Shown here: piece by piece, positions 1 through 10,440 of the stretch
How the letters are laid out: the number at the start of each line of letters is the position of its first letter
Numbering within the stretch: position 1 is the first letter of the stretch
Assembly: GCA_949825065.1 (NCBI GenBank)
Contig: OX463842.1
Span: forward strand, 35,521,323-35,585,322
Length of the DNA stretch: 64,000 bases
DNA from: Odontocerum albicorne
Lineage: Eukaryota; Arthropoda; Insecta; Trichoptera; Odontoceridae
Reading direction: 5' to 3'
The notes under the pieces: generated by a model
Database searches by the model: none
What the model was told of the DNA's origin: nothing
What the model saw: the letters and a program-made list of their open reading frames with translations, nothing else
Made by a program: the position numbers and the translations under genes

Positions 1-1180
1 TTAGAAATGCTATTAAATGAATAATTATAGTAAATAATGTGCAGTTGTAAATCATTAAAAGCAATTCGTATAACAAAAATAATACAAAACTGAGGTTAGT
101 ATGCAAAAATACAGGATCGTTAAGGACGAACATATTTTTAATTTCCATACTAAGTGTTCCCTTTAATGCCGTGCCGATGTGCGAAGTGATTGTCGACAAT
201 CATTCTGAAGGAATCTGTTGGCGATAAGGATACAGCTGAAAGTTGTTATTTTTAATTATAATAGGTATTATTTTATTTTTATTTATACATGTTATGACAA
301 ATGCGTAATGCGAAGTTTAAATGATTTTCAATCCGTTAAACGTATTTCGTACCTTATATTTACTTAAATTATAACTAAATATTCACGACTCCTTTTTTCA
401 GTTCAGAAAAAAAAACAACATTTTTTCATGTTCGTGTGACAGACAAGATTTTAATTTTGTTTTCATTGAAACTTTAAATGTTCTTGACAATCTAAAGTCG
501 AGAAAAAATGGAGTTTAAAATGTATTACAATATTTGAACAAATTTATTTTCGAAACTAAATAAATGGCCGCTTATTCACAGCAATCCCCTAATCGCTGCC
601 CTGGGGGCTTACGAGAGTAAATCTGAACTATCTTTCCGTTGGACAAGCTTTCGAAGCATCATCTGTTGCCTGACTAGTCTACATACAGTATTAGCTGAGA
701 GGACCAAGATCTGAGTGAACATGATGGAATACAAGTAGCATGAACGAGTGGACTTGTTCTTGTTAAATAATTAGTTGTAAAAATTGTTATCTAGTTATAA
801 GTAGTATGTAGGTGTAAACAAATTCTAAGAAATCATATATTAAAATTATAAAAATAAAATGACATATAGGAAATTAAAATTAAGTTATTTCATAAATACT
901 CGTAAAATATAATATATATATAGTAAATAAGATTACTTGAGATATAAATTTGTATGTACGTAAAGCATTTGGCAAATGTTTGTACCATATATTACTTTGT
1001 TAAACAAAAAAATAAAATTACGGCTTGACATGACAGAAAAAATTAAAACCTATATTTAATACATAAAAACTTATATTAATTACGAAATTAAATATTATAC
1101 TAGTTTTACATGTAAAATACAAAACTATTATATGATATAGGTATTTCATATAGGTTTATAACTATGACGTCAAACAAATT
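1..1180. other. A+T-rich DNA, no gene recognised
   Basis: Mostly A/T-rich sequence without a supported reading frame. Positions 561-760 are noticeably richer in G+C. They include a possible 21-nt minus-strand exon (580-600) with a pyrimidine-rich acceptor but a poor donor, which I do not consider established. Confidence 0.5.
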
Positions 1181-1185
1181 AAACA

Positions 1186-1400
1186 TGTTATTGTATTACG
1201 CAATTGTATGCAATACAACCTGGTGAGTAAATTTCCATGTGCCATATTTTACAACCTCCCAGAAATATTTTAAAGAAGCCTTAAGCGAAAACTGAACTTA
1301 TTCCCGTTTAAAAAAATGTGTACCAACGAGAACGTATCCTTCGGGTCGGAAAACAGGTATCATACCAACAAACCCATGGAAGTCGTCAACCCAAGTTTCA
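1186..1400 (-). mobile_element. SINE family 2 copy, decayed
   Basis: The copy reads antisense. It starts with the CAATACAACCTGGTG-type tail, passes a CAACCTCCCAGAAA block and ends near a degenerate tRNA-like head. The same order of blocks is seen at 27658-27870, 14555-14690 and, on the other strand, 9195-9415 and 34055-34215, which is why I treat it as a family. Heavily mutated; edges are approximate. Confidence 0.45.
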
Positions 1401-1830
1401 TTAAAACAAAAAGTAGAAAAATTACATAAAATATATTTTGCCAGATATTAAATAATTTGTATATGACAATTGATCACAAAGCGTGTAAGGTTATTTTTTT
1501 TCAATTTATATCATCTGCCCTCCAAACAAATATTTTTTCTAATTTGATACTCGATCGAACTGCATAAGCGATTTCACCTCCCTTGATTCCCTTCCCTCGT
1601 TATCTATCCATCGTGGCCGCCATAAAGTTGTGGAGCAGTCCGGAAAAACATATTTAGATAAAAAAAATAATCCTCTTTAGCTGACCATTACGTCCGATCC
1701 CTCTGTTATCTAACTCTCCCCCCCGAACCCACCACACTCATGAAACACTCGTACTCACTCATCCCCTAAACAATCGACTCTCCCTCCAAGCAGTCGACCT
1801 GACTTCAACTCAAATTTTCCGTCATTAATG
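1400..1830. other. Pyrimidine-rich non-coding stretch
   Basis: Positions 1500-1830 are unusually C/T-rich on the plus strand, for example around 1715-1800. No open frame, RNA gene or known repeat was recognised. Confidence 0.35.
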
Positions 1831-2075
1831 CGGCGTTTTGTTCGTTAGATACTTGATACGAACTTTGCTCAGCTGATTTTTTAAATTCGTTTACCTTAGG
1901 GGTTGATTTTATGGTAGTCAGTTTAATTTTTAATTATATCAAGAATATAAAATTATATGGATCAATATAGTTCAAATTTATACCAAAGTTGTTAACAAAA
2001 CTACTGATAATTTAACCTTATTGCAGGGGTTTGTTCGTAAGATACTTCGTACAAACTTTGCTTACAAGATTTTAT
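1831..2075. repeat. Direct repeat pair of about 50 bp
   Basis: About 50 bases at 1831-1882 (GTTCGTTAGATACTTGATAC inside) recur at 2024-2075 as GTTCGTAAGATACTTCGTAC with flanking similarity. The copies are about 193 bp apart. The second abuts the RT relic that follows. Origin unknown. Confidence 0.4.
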
Positions 2076-2084
2076 ACAAAAAAA

Positions 2085-2880
2085 ATGAAGATTTTTTTTA
2101 ATACGTCGCTTATGTGTCGAGGTAGGCAAATAAGACATAAGGGCAGACCTCCCTTTCATGACATACATTGCTACCTCGACATGCATACACCTTCTCATAC
2201 ACTATTTCCCTCCCACAATTTTTCACACTTTTGCATATTCTACTTTTGAAATATTTACTTGATATCACTTTTCATTTTCTTGGTCTTCATCTACCACGCC
2301 ATTTACTCACATTTGCAATGTATATTGGTTTTGTTGGTATTTTTTCATTCATTAGTTCTACATGACCATACCATATCCGAATGATCTACTTCATCCTAGT
2401 TAAAACGTCAGTATTTAATTCACATTAATCAGTATTCTGTCATACATTGTCCTTCCTTACATTTTTCTCAACGCGCGTAATCCTACAGTATTTATTCTGC
2501 TCTAGCCTGCCTTATCCATTTCCACGTTAAACTCACGCACGTCAAAATTAGTACAAAAATACTATTGTGGACTACCATTTTAGCAGATTTTGATGCTGTC
2601 CGATCCGAGTACAAATATTTTAGTACAAATTGACTTTATTTCCTATCGCTATACATCGTTAATTATCCCTCTTAACTCATTCATTGTTTGAGAAAATAAT
2701 ACCCGTCACCATCATCATATCCTTATTAGTGTAGACATAGAGAACAAATTCCCACTTCATTCGCTTCAAACACATATAGTTCGCTTCTGTCACGTACGCA
2801 CACCTCGTCATGCATACTTTTTATTATAAAAGCTTTTGACTGTTCTCTCTTTCTAAATTTTATTCATTTGTTCGTGCCAT
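2085..2880 (-). pseudogene. Non-LTR RT C-terminal relic (LINE family A)
   Basis: This is a very decayed minus-strand copy of the 3' part of a non-LTR retrotransposon. It matches the better preserved copy at 12725-13370 block by block. Shared blocks include one around TATTGTGGACTA.CAT.TTAG (2565-2590 against 13160-13185) and one around TTTCCTATCGCTATAC (2640-2655 against 13235-13255). Positions 2700-2880 match the 7425-7650 and 36320-36640 fragments, which carry the end of the same family. Many stops and frameshifts leave no usable frame. The identification rests on the 13.1-kb copy. Confidence 0.5.
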
Positions 2881-3860
2881 GTATTTTTTGGAAAACCCCA
2901 CCCAAATATCAGAAAAATGTAACTTTTATTCGTGGACACTTGATCTTATATACTCGTATGTTGAGGAAATTACGTTCTATTAATCAAAATTACTCACGTT
3001 ACTACTTATACGATTTCCTTATATTTTAGTCCAATTTTGCGATATGGATTTGGCGTTTTATTCATTGTACTCCAATTGAACTTAGTGCAGGTGATTTAAA
3101 AAAAACCATTGGGGCTTATTTTTGGGAAAAATATCACAATATCAATTGGAAAACATCGAGGTTTTATCAGTTACTCTAATGTACTATATAAAATACATCG
3201 TTATTTTATGTAGAAATATAACTCCATGTGTCTTGTTTGGAGTTGTATGCATTTCTTTTACTATTATTAAAAATATTGTAACCTGGAAAAAAATTATCTT
3301 CCAAAGGTTGCACAGTATTATACACGAAGAGTCAAGTGTTCAAAAAGTTAAATCTATAATATAATTAATATATCAATATTGACAACATCCATGGCCTAGT
3401 ACGTAAAACGCTTATCTTCCGACCCGTGTGTTGCGACAATAAATACAAAAAAATAAAGCAAAACATTATTTTTTTTGTTTTCAAAATAAAAAAGTTTAGT
3501 GCAAAATTTGCACATTTCACACAAGTATTCCTTTTGATTTATTTTGTACTAAGTATGTAAATCCTTTGAATATATTTAATTAATATTTTTTGTGAATTAA
3601 TAGTGAGAAATTTAAATAATGGAAGTTTGTGCATGAAAAGATGTATGAACGTAGAGGAAACAAGAGTTGTGTATTTAGATAAAAAGTAAATAGATTTGAT
3701 CTCTCTGACAATCTAAGATTTAAAGAAATGCGGTGTAATGGTATGCATGTACTAAAAAATATACTTTGATTCTCAATAAATGCAATTAAAAAACAGATAT
3801 TAGACATTTAAAAAAATATTATAGCCTAATCTCCCAAACGATAGATTTAATGCATTGCAT
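2880..3860. other. A+T-rich DNA, nothing recognised
   Basis: No supported gene. A short stretch near 3390-3430 (GGCCTAGTACGTAAAACG) resembles a tRNA A box and may be a SINE head fragment, but no B box follows. Confidence 0.4.
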
Positions 3861-3861
3861 T

Positions 3862-4045
3862 GTATCATATATCATAAGACTTCGTGGTTGCATAAAGTAT
3901 AACCTGACGATTTTTTTTGTCTAATGGCAATCTCTTACAGATAACCAGAAAAGTGTTTAACAAGCCTTGAATGAAGTCTGAGCTGAAACCCTTTTTTTAA
4001 ATATCTGGGTATCGACCGGTATCTTATGAACTAGATTACGGAGGT
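3862..4045 (-). mobile_element. SINE family 2 copy
   Basis: Antisense copy. CTTACAGATAACCAGAAAAG (3934-3953) corresponds to the CCAACCAGAAAG block of other copies. A GGGTATCGACC box and ACTAGATTACGGAGG (4031-4045) correspond to B-box and A-box regions of the tRNA-like head. Recognising this repeat removes an apparent 27-nt splice-bounded segment here from consideration as an exon. Confidence 0.45.
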
Positions 4046-4299
4046 TGTCAAATATATTTTTCGTCAAACATGAAATTTCAAAATAACTCCCCTTCACTTC
4101 TAATTTTAAAATAAAGTACATAGGTCTAACTATATTAGTCGGTTCCTATGATCCTTCACATATAATAAAAGGTTATATCCCTCGTGCGTTCGCAGTAATT
4201 TCTGAATAACACGCAATATTATGCAAGCGATTGCTTTTAGTATCCTTATTTGATTTATCCACAATCAGAGAGCATTTCATAGTAAAATCTAATAAGAGG

Positions 4300-4560
4300 C
4301 CCCCCTATAAAGGGCAGTGTGACCTTATACCGCGATCCTTGGGTATCAGAGCTGCCTTAATTTTTTTGTGCAAAATGTAGAAGCACGCAAATGATAGATT
4401 TAAGTGGGGATCGCAAAACGTCAATTTGTTTCAGTGATTAAATTTTTTTAGAGAGCAGAGTCCTCAAGATCGCTTTAGCTCGGGATTCACCCCCACTTTA
4501 ATCAACAGATTAGAAATATTACAAAAAAAAAACAAATTTGGTGTAAGGATATGAAGGGAG
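4300..4560 (+). repeat. GCGCC-hairpin repeat family, decayed copy
   Basis: GAGAGCAGAGTCCTCAAGATCGC (core 4452-4473) is followed by CCCACTTTAATCAACAGATT and a poly-A/AAGGATATGAAGG tail. This order matches the copies at 7041-7155 and 40185-40310. Positions 4550-4580 also hold a short tandem duplication of GGATATGAAGGGAG. Confidence 0.4.
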
Positions 4561-4682
4561 TGGAGGATATGAAGGGAGATTAGGAACTTCTCCGCATCTT
4601 TATATATTTGGTGTATGTGTGCATTATCATACAGTTATATAATTATAAATTTTGATAAGACTTTCTTATTTTATTTAAATGA

Positions 4683-4740
4683 ATACATTATTTATTTATC
4701 GTAGAAAATAGAAGTTTCCACCAATGCATGTTTTCTCCAG
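4683..4740 (+). repeat. Dispersed repeat, copy 1
   Basis: About 55 bases containing ATTTATTTATCGTAGAAA and GAAGTTTCC recur at 6785-6840 with few differences. Function unknown. Confidence 0.45.
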
Positions 4741-5040
4741 CGATTTTAATTGAATCCTTGGAGCAGTTAAAAAAACAAATCCCAAGAACATGTCAACTCT
4801 ACTTTGTTCAATTTTATACAATAAACTATTTGTTTCTCGATAATAATTGAAATTAAAGCACAGTATTAGAATCTTTTTAAGTTTAAGTACTTCGTTTAGC
4901 AGATGCTTGTCTACTTGATCAGAAACTTTTAATAGTACCTATCACCACCAGAAAAAAGTGTGTTTTATTAATATTATTGCTATTTCGGTGTTCTTTTCAA
5001 TTGAATAATATTTAGGTGGAATTACTCCTTGCAAAGCGCC

Positions 5041-5158
5041 TGTTCTGTTTCCTCTACATTCTACATCCTTATTAGAGCACTTCCCTTCTTCCCTGGAGGA
5101 GCGAGGGCGGGTCGCAGCCCGACCCTTCTACAGTCGCCGGATGCTGACACTCGAATAG
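5041..5158 (+). other. GC-rich island, candidate plus-strand terminal exon
   Basis: A long pyrimidine tract (5041-5070) ends in ATTAG at 5071-5075. It is followed by a strongly G+C-rich segment unlike its surroundings. Entered in phase 1, the frame from 5078 is open for 26 codons to TAG at 5156-5158. The other two phases are also open for a distance, so coding status is not proven. A small inverted repeat, GGGTCG/CGACCC, lies inside. It could be a last or alternative exon, a promoter or CpG-type island, or a repeat fragment. Confidence 0.25.
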
Positions 5159-5159
5159 T

Positions 5160-5690
5160 TAGTGAATACTTCGTTACAGAAAATAGTTAATAGGAAATTC
5201 ATGAAAATTTCAATTTTAGTAAGATTTGTATCTTAAAATTTTTAGCAAGTATGAAATTTTTTAATGGGATTAAATTTTTTTTTATCATTTACTGCTGATA
5301 TGTATTATCTTATGAAACATATATACAAAACATATTGTGATTTTTACATCGTTATATAAACAGTCGAATGATTGTTTTCCTCTTTTAATATTGAATTTGA
5401 AATTTGTTAAAATCAAACAAAGTATGGTACCTTTCAATATATTCACACAGGTAATAAAGATATGCTAAAAAACCTGACCGGAAAACCACTTTGTCCCATG
5501 CCCCATTCATCGAACCTTTGATTTTACAACCACTGGAGTAGTCAGGTAGCTCATCGTCCCTACCTCAATTGGAAATGTAAGAATAACTGACACCGAATTC
5601 TTAAATAAAATCTAATCGTGTTTTAGGTTACAATCAATCACGAAATCGTGGTTGGGAGGTACAACATCTCTATTCTGGTTAAATAAATGT
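5160..5690. other. A+T-rich DNA, nothing recognised
   Basis: No supported gene, RNA or repeat seen. Confidence 0.5.
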
Positions 5691-5693
5691 TAT

Positions 5694-5882
5694 AATTTGT
5701 TTAGTCAAACACTGTTTATTCCATTGTATATAACGGTATAACCAAACCGGTTTCATTTCAGAGGAGCACAAACAAAACAAGACTCTTGTTTGTGCTCCCC
5801 TGATGATGGGGGGAAAACCTTGAAACCGGTAGGGTTATACCGTTATATAAAGTGGAACAAGCAGTGTTTGACTAAACAAATT
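5694..5882. mobile_element. Foldback element, probably a Penelope-like LTR pair
   Basis: Two arms in inverted orientation start and end with AATTTGTTTAGTCAAACACT and its complement. The arms match through ATATAACGGTATAACC, ACCGGTTTC and GGAGCACAAAC. The left arm (5694-about 5777) lacks about 17 nt present in the right arm (about 5785-5882). The extra segment contains CTGATGA (5800-5806), followed by GAAAC (5822-5826) and a CGGTA/TACCG stem, the order of a minimal hammerhead ribozyme. Penelope-like elements are known to carry hammerheads in their terminal repeats, so that is my best guess. A related scrap lies at 43220-43290. No coding part is present. Confidence 0.5.
5797..5844 (+). ncRNA. 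Hammerhead-ribozyme-like motif
   Basis: CTGATGA at 5800-5806 and GAAAC at 5822-5826 are the two conserved core strings. CGGTA (5827-5831) and TACCG (5838-5842) pair as a short stem III with a 6-nt loop, with one bulged C next to the core. The would-be cleavage dinucleotide is near 5843-5844. Weak points: stem II (5807-5821) pairs mainly through G-C and G-U over an AAAA loop and is offset from the core, and stem I is interrupted. The copy is probably degenerate. Confidence 0.35.
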
Positions 5883-5889
5883 GCAATTT

Positions 5890-6310
5890 CTTTAAACTTC
5901 CACAGTATTAATACCTTAACTATAACTTATATAAATAAATATTATACATTTTATATCATTATATTCTCAAAATATCTCAACACGAAGACTAAATATATTA
6001 TATGTATTATTAATCTATTAATACTTTAACTTAAATACTTCATACTTTAATACTTAAACATTATTACTTGACGTACCTAAATCATGAAAAAGGAGCTCAA
6101 GTATTTGAAACGTTGCACTTGGATAAGTTTTATTTTAATTACAAAAGTGTAAAAATAAACATTTTCAATTAATATATTTTTGGTCACAAGTGGATACCTG
6201 GCATTACGTGTTATCAAAAAACGGCAATATTCTCCGAATTATTCGTTTTCGGATACTAAATATTTTTTTTGACGATTTTTACTCATTAATTTTCATATTG
6301 ATGTATCGGA
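5890..6310. other. A+T-rich DNA, nothing recognised
   Basis: No supported gene or repeat. A frame that starts in the foldback runs into this region and is not credible as a protein. Confidence 0.45.
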
Positions 6311-6538
6311 CATATTAGCCCCAGGAAGCGAGTCTTCGGGTTTAAAATCTCTGGAATAGGCACGGGACTCGTGGTTCGTCATTGAACGTGTTAGCAACAC
6401 TTCACCACGGTACATTGGAATATTTTTACCAGACTAACTTTTTTTCTAGACTGGCACTTTTTTTCGGGTACCATCGGGAATCGAACTCGACACCTCCGGA
6501 TATAAATCAAGAATGTTTCCACTAGACTACGGAGGTCA
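6311..6538 (-). mobile_element. SINE family 1 copy
   Basis: Read on the minus strand, CCTCCGTAGTCTAGTGGAAA gives an A-box-like tRNA head and GAGTTCGATTCCCGATGG gives the B box. TACCCGAAAAAAAGTGCCAG, TCTGGTAAAA and GTCATTGAACG-type blocks follow. The same architecture is seen at 27243-27348, 36000-36252, 38590-38722 and 57340-57595. Confidence 0.55.
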
Positions 6539-7040
6539 ACTGAATAAACAATTTTTTATATGTTTGTAGTCTATAGGAAGTATCAACTTATTAATATTGA
6601 TAGTCAATGAGTTGTTAAAGGCATTGAAATAAATATTATTCTACGATTTAACCATTTTTTTCAAAACATTTACTTCACTTTTATCAAGTTCTTAGCCCCT
6701 CGTATTCATTTATCTCCTTCCTTGACATATCATCTTTTCTACCCCATAAATACAAGACATATGCACTTTTCTATTTACCAGTCAATATTATTTATTTATC
6801 GTAGAAAGTAGAAGTTTCCCCCATTGCATGTTTTCAAGCACAAAACGTTGATTCCAATCTATGTTTTTAACAAGACATAAATCGAATGGGGTCGGAAAAA
6901 ACGTATAAAAAATTTAAAGGAAATATTGTACGGAAAAGCTTTGTATTTAACCATTGATGTAACTTAGCAAACTATATGAAAGAAAAAATATTTTTTTTTA
7001 TCATCACGTATTATTATTTATATTAATAAAAATAACAATT
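6538..7040. other. A+T-rich DNA with dispersed repeat copy 2
   Basis: Positions 6785-6840 repeat the 4683-4740 sequence (ATTTATTTATCGTAGAAA). The rest has no supported feature. Confidence 0.4.
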
Positions 7041-7155
7041 TATAAAGCGCCGTTAAGAGAGCAAATTATCCTCCAGGGCGCTTTTACTCAAGATCGGAAC
7101 CCTCTATTATTGAGAAATAAAAAATATTACAAAAAAAATAAGTATAAGGATGTGT
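7041..7155 (+). repeat. GCGCC-hairpin repeat family, best copy
   Basis: AAAGCGCC (7044-7051) and GGCGCTTT (7077-7084) form a perfect 8-bp stem around GAGAGCAAA-type sequence. They are followed by TACTCAAGATCGGAACCCTC and a poly-A-rich AAGTATAAGGATG tail. Related copies lie near 4300, 14702, 40185, 44800, 56678(-) and 58960(-). Confidence 0.5.
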
Positions 7156-7424
7156 GAGTTAATTTTTATTTAGGAAGCGATAATACTACTATGTGGGTTA
7201 TCTTCCCTTATCATCTGCATTTAAAACATGCATGGCATATAAATTATTATATACGAAAAAAAACTGCACAGTATACTATCGCTGTTTGGCGCGAATAAAA
7301 ATAATTCCTTTTTCTCAGTGAACTTAAAGCTACTTTGAAAAAGAAGTGCAGAATAAACTACTTGTTGGTCGTTACTAAAAAATACTGCTTTTTCCGAAGT
7401 CACCGTAATCAAATGTATAATCGT

Positions 7425-7650
7425 CATTACTATTACGCCATGTCTCTATAAATGTAGGCAGAGAAAATAGATCTCCATTTCATTCGATTCTGGTAGATAT
7501 GTGCAGTTCACCATTTCCATACACTTACACACACCTTGTAATACACACCCCACTTATAAAGGTTTTCACTCTTTCGAATTTCGATTCATTAGGTAGTGTC
7601 TCGTTTCTCCTTTCCGAACTTCTCGTACCTTCTAAATTACTCGTAGAGAT
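7425..7650 (-). pseudogene. LINE family A, 3'-end relic
   Basis: ACGCCATGTCTCTATA, TGTAGGCAGAGAAAA and CTTTCGAATTTCGATTCATT match the 36320-36640 fragment and, reversed, the plus-strand tails at 41190-41305, 47450-47690 and 57947-58035. Those encode the C-terminus of a non-LTR RT. Too decayed to translate alone. Confidence 0.45.
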
Positions 7651-8400
7651 GACTTTTTTAAATCTTTCATCAAATGTATAACATCACAAAATATCTAGAA
7701 ATGTAAAATAAACTATATAATATCATAATGATTTAGGAAAATAAACTAATGAATAAAATTTTCACTGGCTGATAAAATATATTTGATATATATTTTTATG
7801 TTGGTTAAATAACGGAAAATCTTAAAAACACTTTCCTGCAAATTCGCATTAACCGTGATTACCAAGATGTTTTTCAAAATGGCGCAGGAAATTCCAAAGG
7901 ATTAGGTTTAATGTAAATATGTACAGTTTTTAGGTATTTCCATGAAATTTAAATATCGGTATTGATGATAGTGGTCAAATCTCACGAGCGGTTGCCGCTC
8001 CGACTTCTTCGATTGTTTATATTTGAATTTCATGGATACAAGTCATTACTCTCAGAACATACAGTGCCTAGTTAGAATACTGGTATAGGTCGTTGTCACA
8101 TGTAGAAATATACAACATAAACCCTCGGATACCTTATCCCTAACGCATATGTATAATATACCTCATATTTACCATATTCCTGTTTATCTTTTATTTTCAT
8201 TTTTGTGACTTTTACTGTAATAATACCCATCTTAATTTAGTAAGCTTACTATACTTTCAAGGAAATTTTGGAACAAAAGCTAGTTGATCGGAAGGTATTG
8301 TTTTAATGCAATAAGTTCGCTGGATGTGTATACACATAAAATAGTTAAAATGAATTAACAAATATTTAAATAAATTAACATTTATAAAGCCAATTAAAAA
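7650..8400. other. A+T-rich DNA, nothing recognised
   Basis: No supported gene. GAGCGGTTGCCGCTC at 7985-7999 is a perfect 6-bp hairpin with a 3-nt loop, of unknown meaning. Confidence 0.45.
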
Positions 8401-8407
8401 ACTTTGT

Positions 8408-8619
8408 GTTCAAATATATGAGAGATGCAGTTTTTATCAATTACATAACTCTATCTTTATGTTCAAGTACATTGGAAATGCAGTTTTTATCTATTATATA
8501 ACTCTATCTTTCCGTTCAAGTACACGGGAGATGCACTTTTTTATCTATTATATAACTCTATATTTCTGTTCAAGTACATGGGAGATGCAGTTTGTATCTA
8601 TTATATAACTCTATATTTC
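8408..8619 (+). repeat. Tandem repeat, about 53 bp x 4
   Basis: Four consecutive units each run GTTCAA-TACA-GGAGATGCAG-TTTTTATC-ATTATATAACTCTATATTTC with small differences. The array spans 212 bp. Confidence 0.8.
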
Positions 8620-9160
8620 AATTACAAAATAAATAAGGATAAAAAAAAAACAAAAATACGGAGGAATTGTCAGTTTTTTCTAACTCAGATTTTTTATTTC
8701 TTGTTTCGTGGAAGAATCTCATTTTTTTATCAAATGGCGTTAAGTGTGGCAACATTTACGGTATACTCGTACCTCATACACACGAGGACTGGGGGCGCTC
8801 CCAAGGGTGAGTTTTGGTTAGTGGAGGGGTAGAAATCGCATTTATTAAAAGAACAAACTTATCGCTATTATGAATCCTTTCTATTAGAGATTTCATAAAT
8901 TTAAAGATTTAAAAACAATAAACAGGCATAAACAAGAAATAGATTGATTTCAAATCAAATAACTGAACCAGTTAAAAGTTTGCTTCTTAAAAAAAACGAA
9001 AAATTGTACAGTTTTCCCGTTGGAGTAGGCAAAAAGCAAATAGTTTCAGATTTTTTTCTTCTCGAAACAAGCTTTTTGTATCTTTCAAATCCATACATCT
9101 TCTTATATAACACTGATTGCACCTGACATTTATTTATCATAGTTTATAAATGTTGTTGCA
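8620..9160. other. Unassigned DNA, short spurious frames only
   Basis: A frame running out of the tandem repeat to 8832 and two overlapping opposite-strand frames at 8944-9140 have no recognisable domains. I do not annotate them as genes. Confidence 0.4.
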
Positions 9161-9166
9161 TACCTC

Positions 9167-9212
9167 AACCAGACCACGGAGGTTCTAATATGACAACCTC
9201 CGTGGTCTGGTT
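9167..9212. repeat. Perfect 18-bp inverted repeat
   Basis: AACCAGACCACGGAGGTT (9167-9184) and its exact complement (9195-9212) flank a 10-nt spacer. The sequence is the first part of a SINE head, so two SINE heads meet here head to head, the left one reduced to its tip. Confidence 0.85.
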
Positions 9213-9415
9213 TACAAGACATTGGTCTTCTAAGAGGTGGGTTGTAGTATCGATGCCCGTTGGCAACCAGATTTTATATAAAATGGGTTCCAGTCTGGTT
9301 TTCACTGAAGGCTTAATGAACAGTTTTCTTGTAGGAAGAGATTGCTACATAGTCATAAACTTTGTCACATTGTACTGTATACAACGAAAGTTTAATACTT
9401 TAGTACAATAATTCC
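9195..9415 (+). mobile_element. SINE family 2 copy
   Basis: A tRNA-like head (CCTCCGTGGTCTGGTTTACA, then GTAGTATCGATGCCC at 9246-9260) is followed by TTCCAGTCTGGTTTTCACTG, the family 2 body. The copy ends with the GTACTGTATACAACGAAAG tail (9372-9390). Confidence 0.6.
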
Positions 9416-9925
9416 GAAAGTAAATTTTTATAGAGAACCTGCGATACGAGTGTTTTGTTTTACTACATTTTGAAACACTTTTTTTTTTTCATTAATAAAT
9501 CTACTTGAGAAATTCTTAAATAAAAACATGTACATATATGTTAATTTCGATATAAATACGGTATACTATATTAACCTTGCCCATTTTAATTATGATATAA
9601 TTTTATTTCTATTGAATCAAATATCACGCATTATGGAAAATGAAAAGAGAAAAACTCGTTATTAGTACTTGTACCTATCATATAAAGGGGCAGGTGTTAT
9701 AACATTGAGCAGTGAGCTATTTTGCTTTGAAAGTGTCTGAATATTAGATTTTGTTGATCTAATTCCTGTGGATATTTAGGAATAAATTAAAAACAGTAAT
9801 ATTGATTTAAAAAAAATCTTAATTGAATTTACCGAAATTGAAAAAAACATGAAGAGGAATCGAAGCAAACATGAATATTTTCCCCCTCTTTATATATTTA
9901 TATATTTTTTTCAAACATTCCTTTA
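9415..9925. other. A+T-rich DNA, nothing recognised
   Basis: No supported feature. Confidence 0.45.
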
Positions 9926-9926
9926 A

Positions 9927-10188
9927 TTCTTCCCCCTGGGGAGCTCCGGGTTTGATTGCCGATGGTTCCCGAAAAAAAACTTTCCAGTTTGGTATAGTGC
10001 GTCTAGTATTTTATAGTAGTATCTTCACGTGCGGTAGTATTGCCAACATGCACATGACTAAGTGCGAGTACCCACGGTTGTGGATGTAGAACCAAAGCTG
10101 CAATTATTTGGTTCGAAGACAATTTTGTCTTCCGGCGACGCTATTCGTTATGTCAGCATCACCAATTTAGATATGTTGATAGGTGCCA
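9927..10188 (+). mobile_element. SINE family 1 copy
   Basis: Plus-strand copy. GGGTTTGATTGCCGATGGTT (B-box region, 9948-9967) is followed by CCCGAAAAAAAACTTTCCAG, TAGTATTGCCAACATGCAC and GTTCGAAGACAATTTTGTCTTC (core 10111-10130). The same blocks occur in the same order in the antisense copies at 36000-36252 and 57340-57595. Confidence 0.55.
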
Positions 10189-10189
10189 T

Positions 10190-10440
10190 ATGAATGAATG
10201 AATTCTATTTCTGTAATAATACACTGGTTTCTGAGAAATACTCAATTTACTTTATTTACGTCAATAAGCCACACTCTTTTAATTGACCTGATATTATCAT
10301 ATGAACTTTACTTTTGTAATAAACTAAAACCAGCCCGGTTAAAAACCACATTGGGGGGGGGGGGGGGGGTTTAAACACGTATTACAATAATCCAAATAAA
10401 ATTTCATGTAACATACTTACATATTATAATACCGTGTCCT
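10190..10440. repeat. Unassigned DNA with a 17-G homopolymer
   Basis: A run of 17 G lies at 10353-10369. Nothing else was recognised. Confidence 0.6.

Noticed and set aside
580..600. 21-nt minus-strand phase-1 segment after a CCCCCAG acceptor
   Set aside because: The donor GTGAAT is poor, overlapping alternatives exist and nothing else supports it. Kept only as a remark.
3934..3970. 27-nt minus-strand segment with AAG before and GTAAGA after, open in phase 1
   Set aside because: It lies inside a SINE family 2 copy and its sequence is explained by that repeat.
8578..8832. 84-codon plus-strand frame
   Set aside because: It starts inside a tandem repeat and has no domain or splice context.
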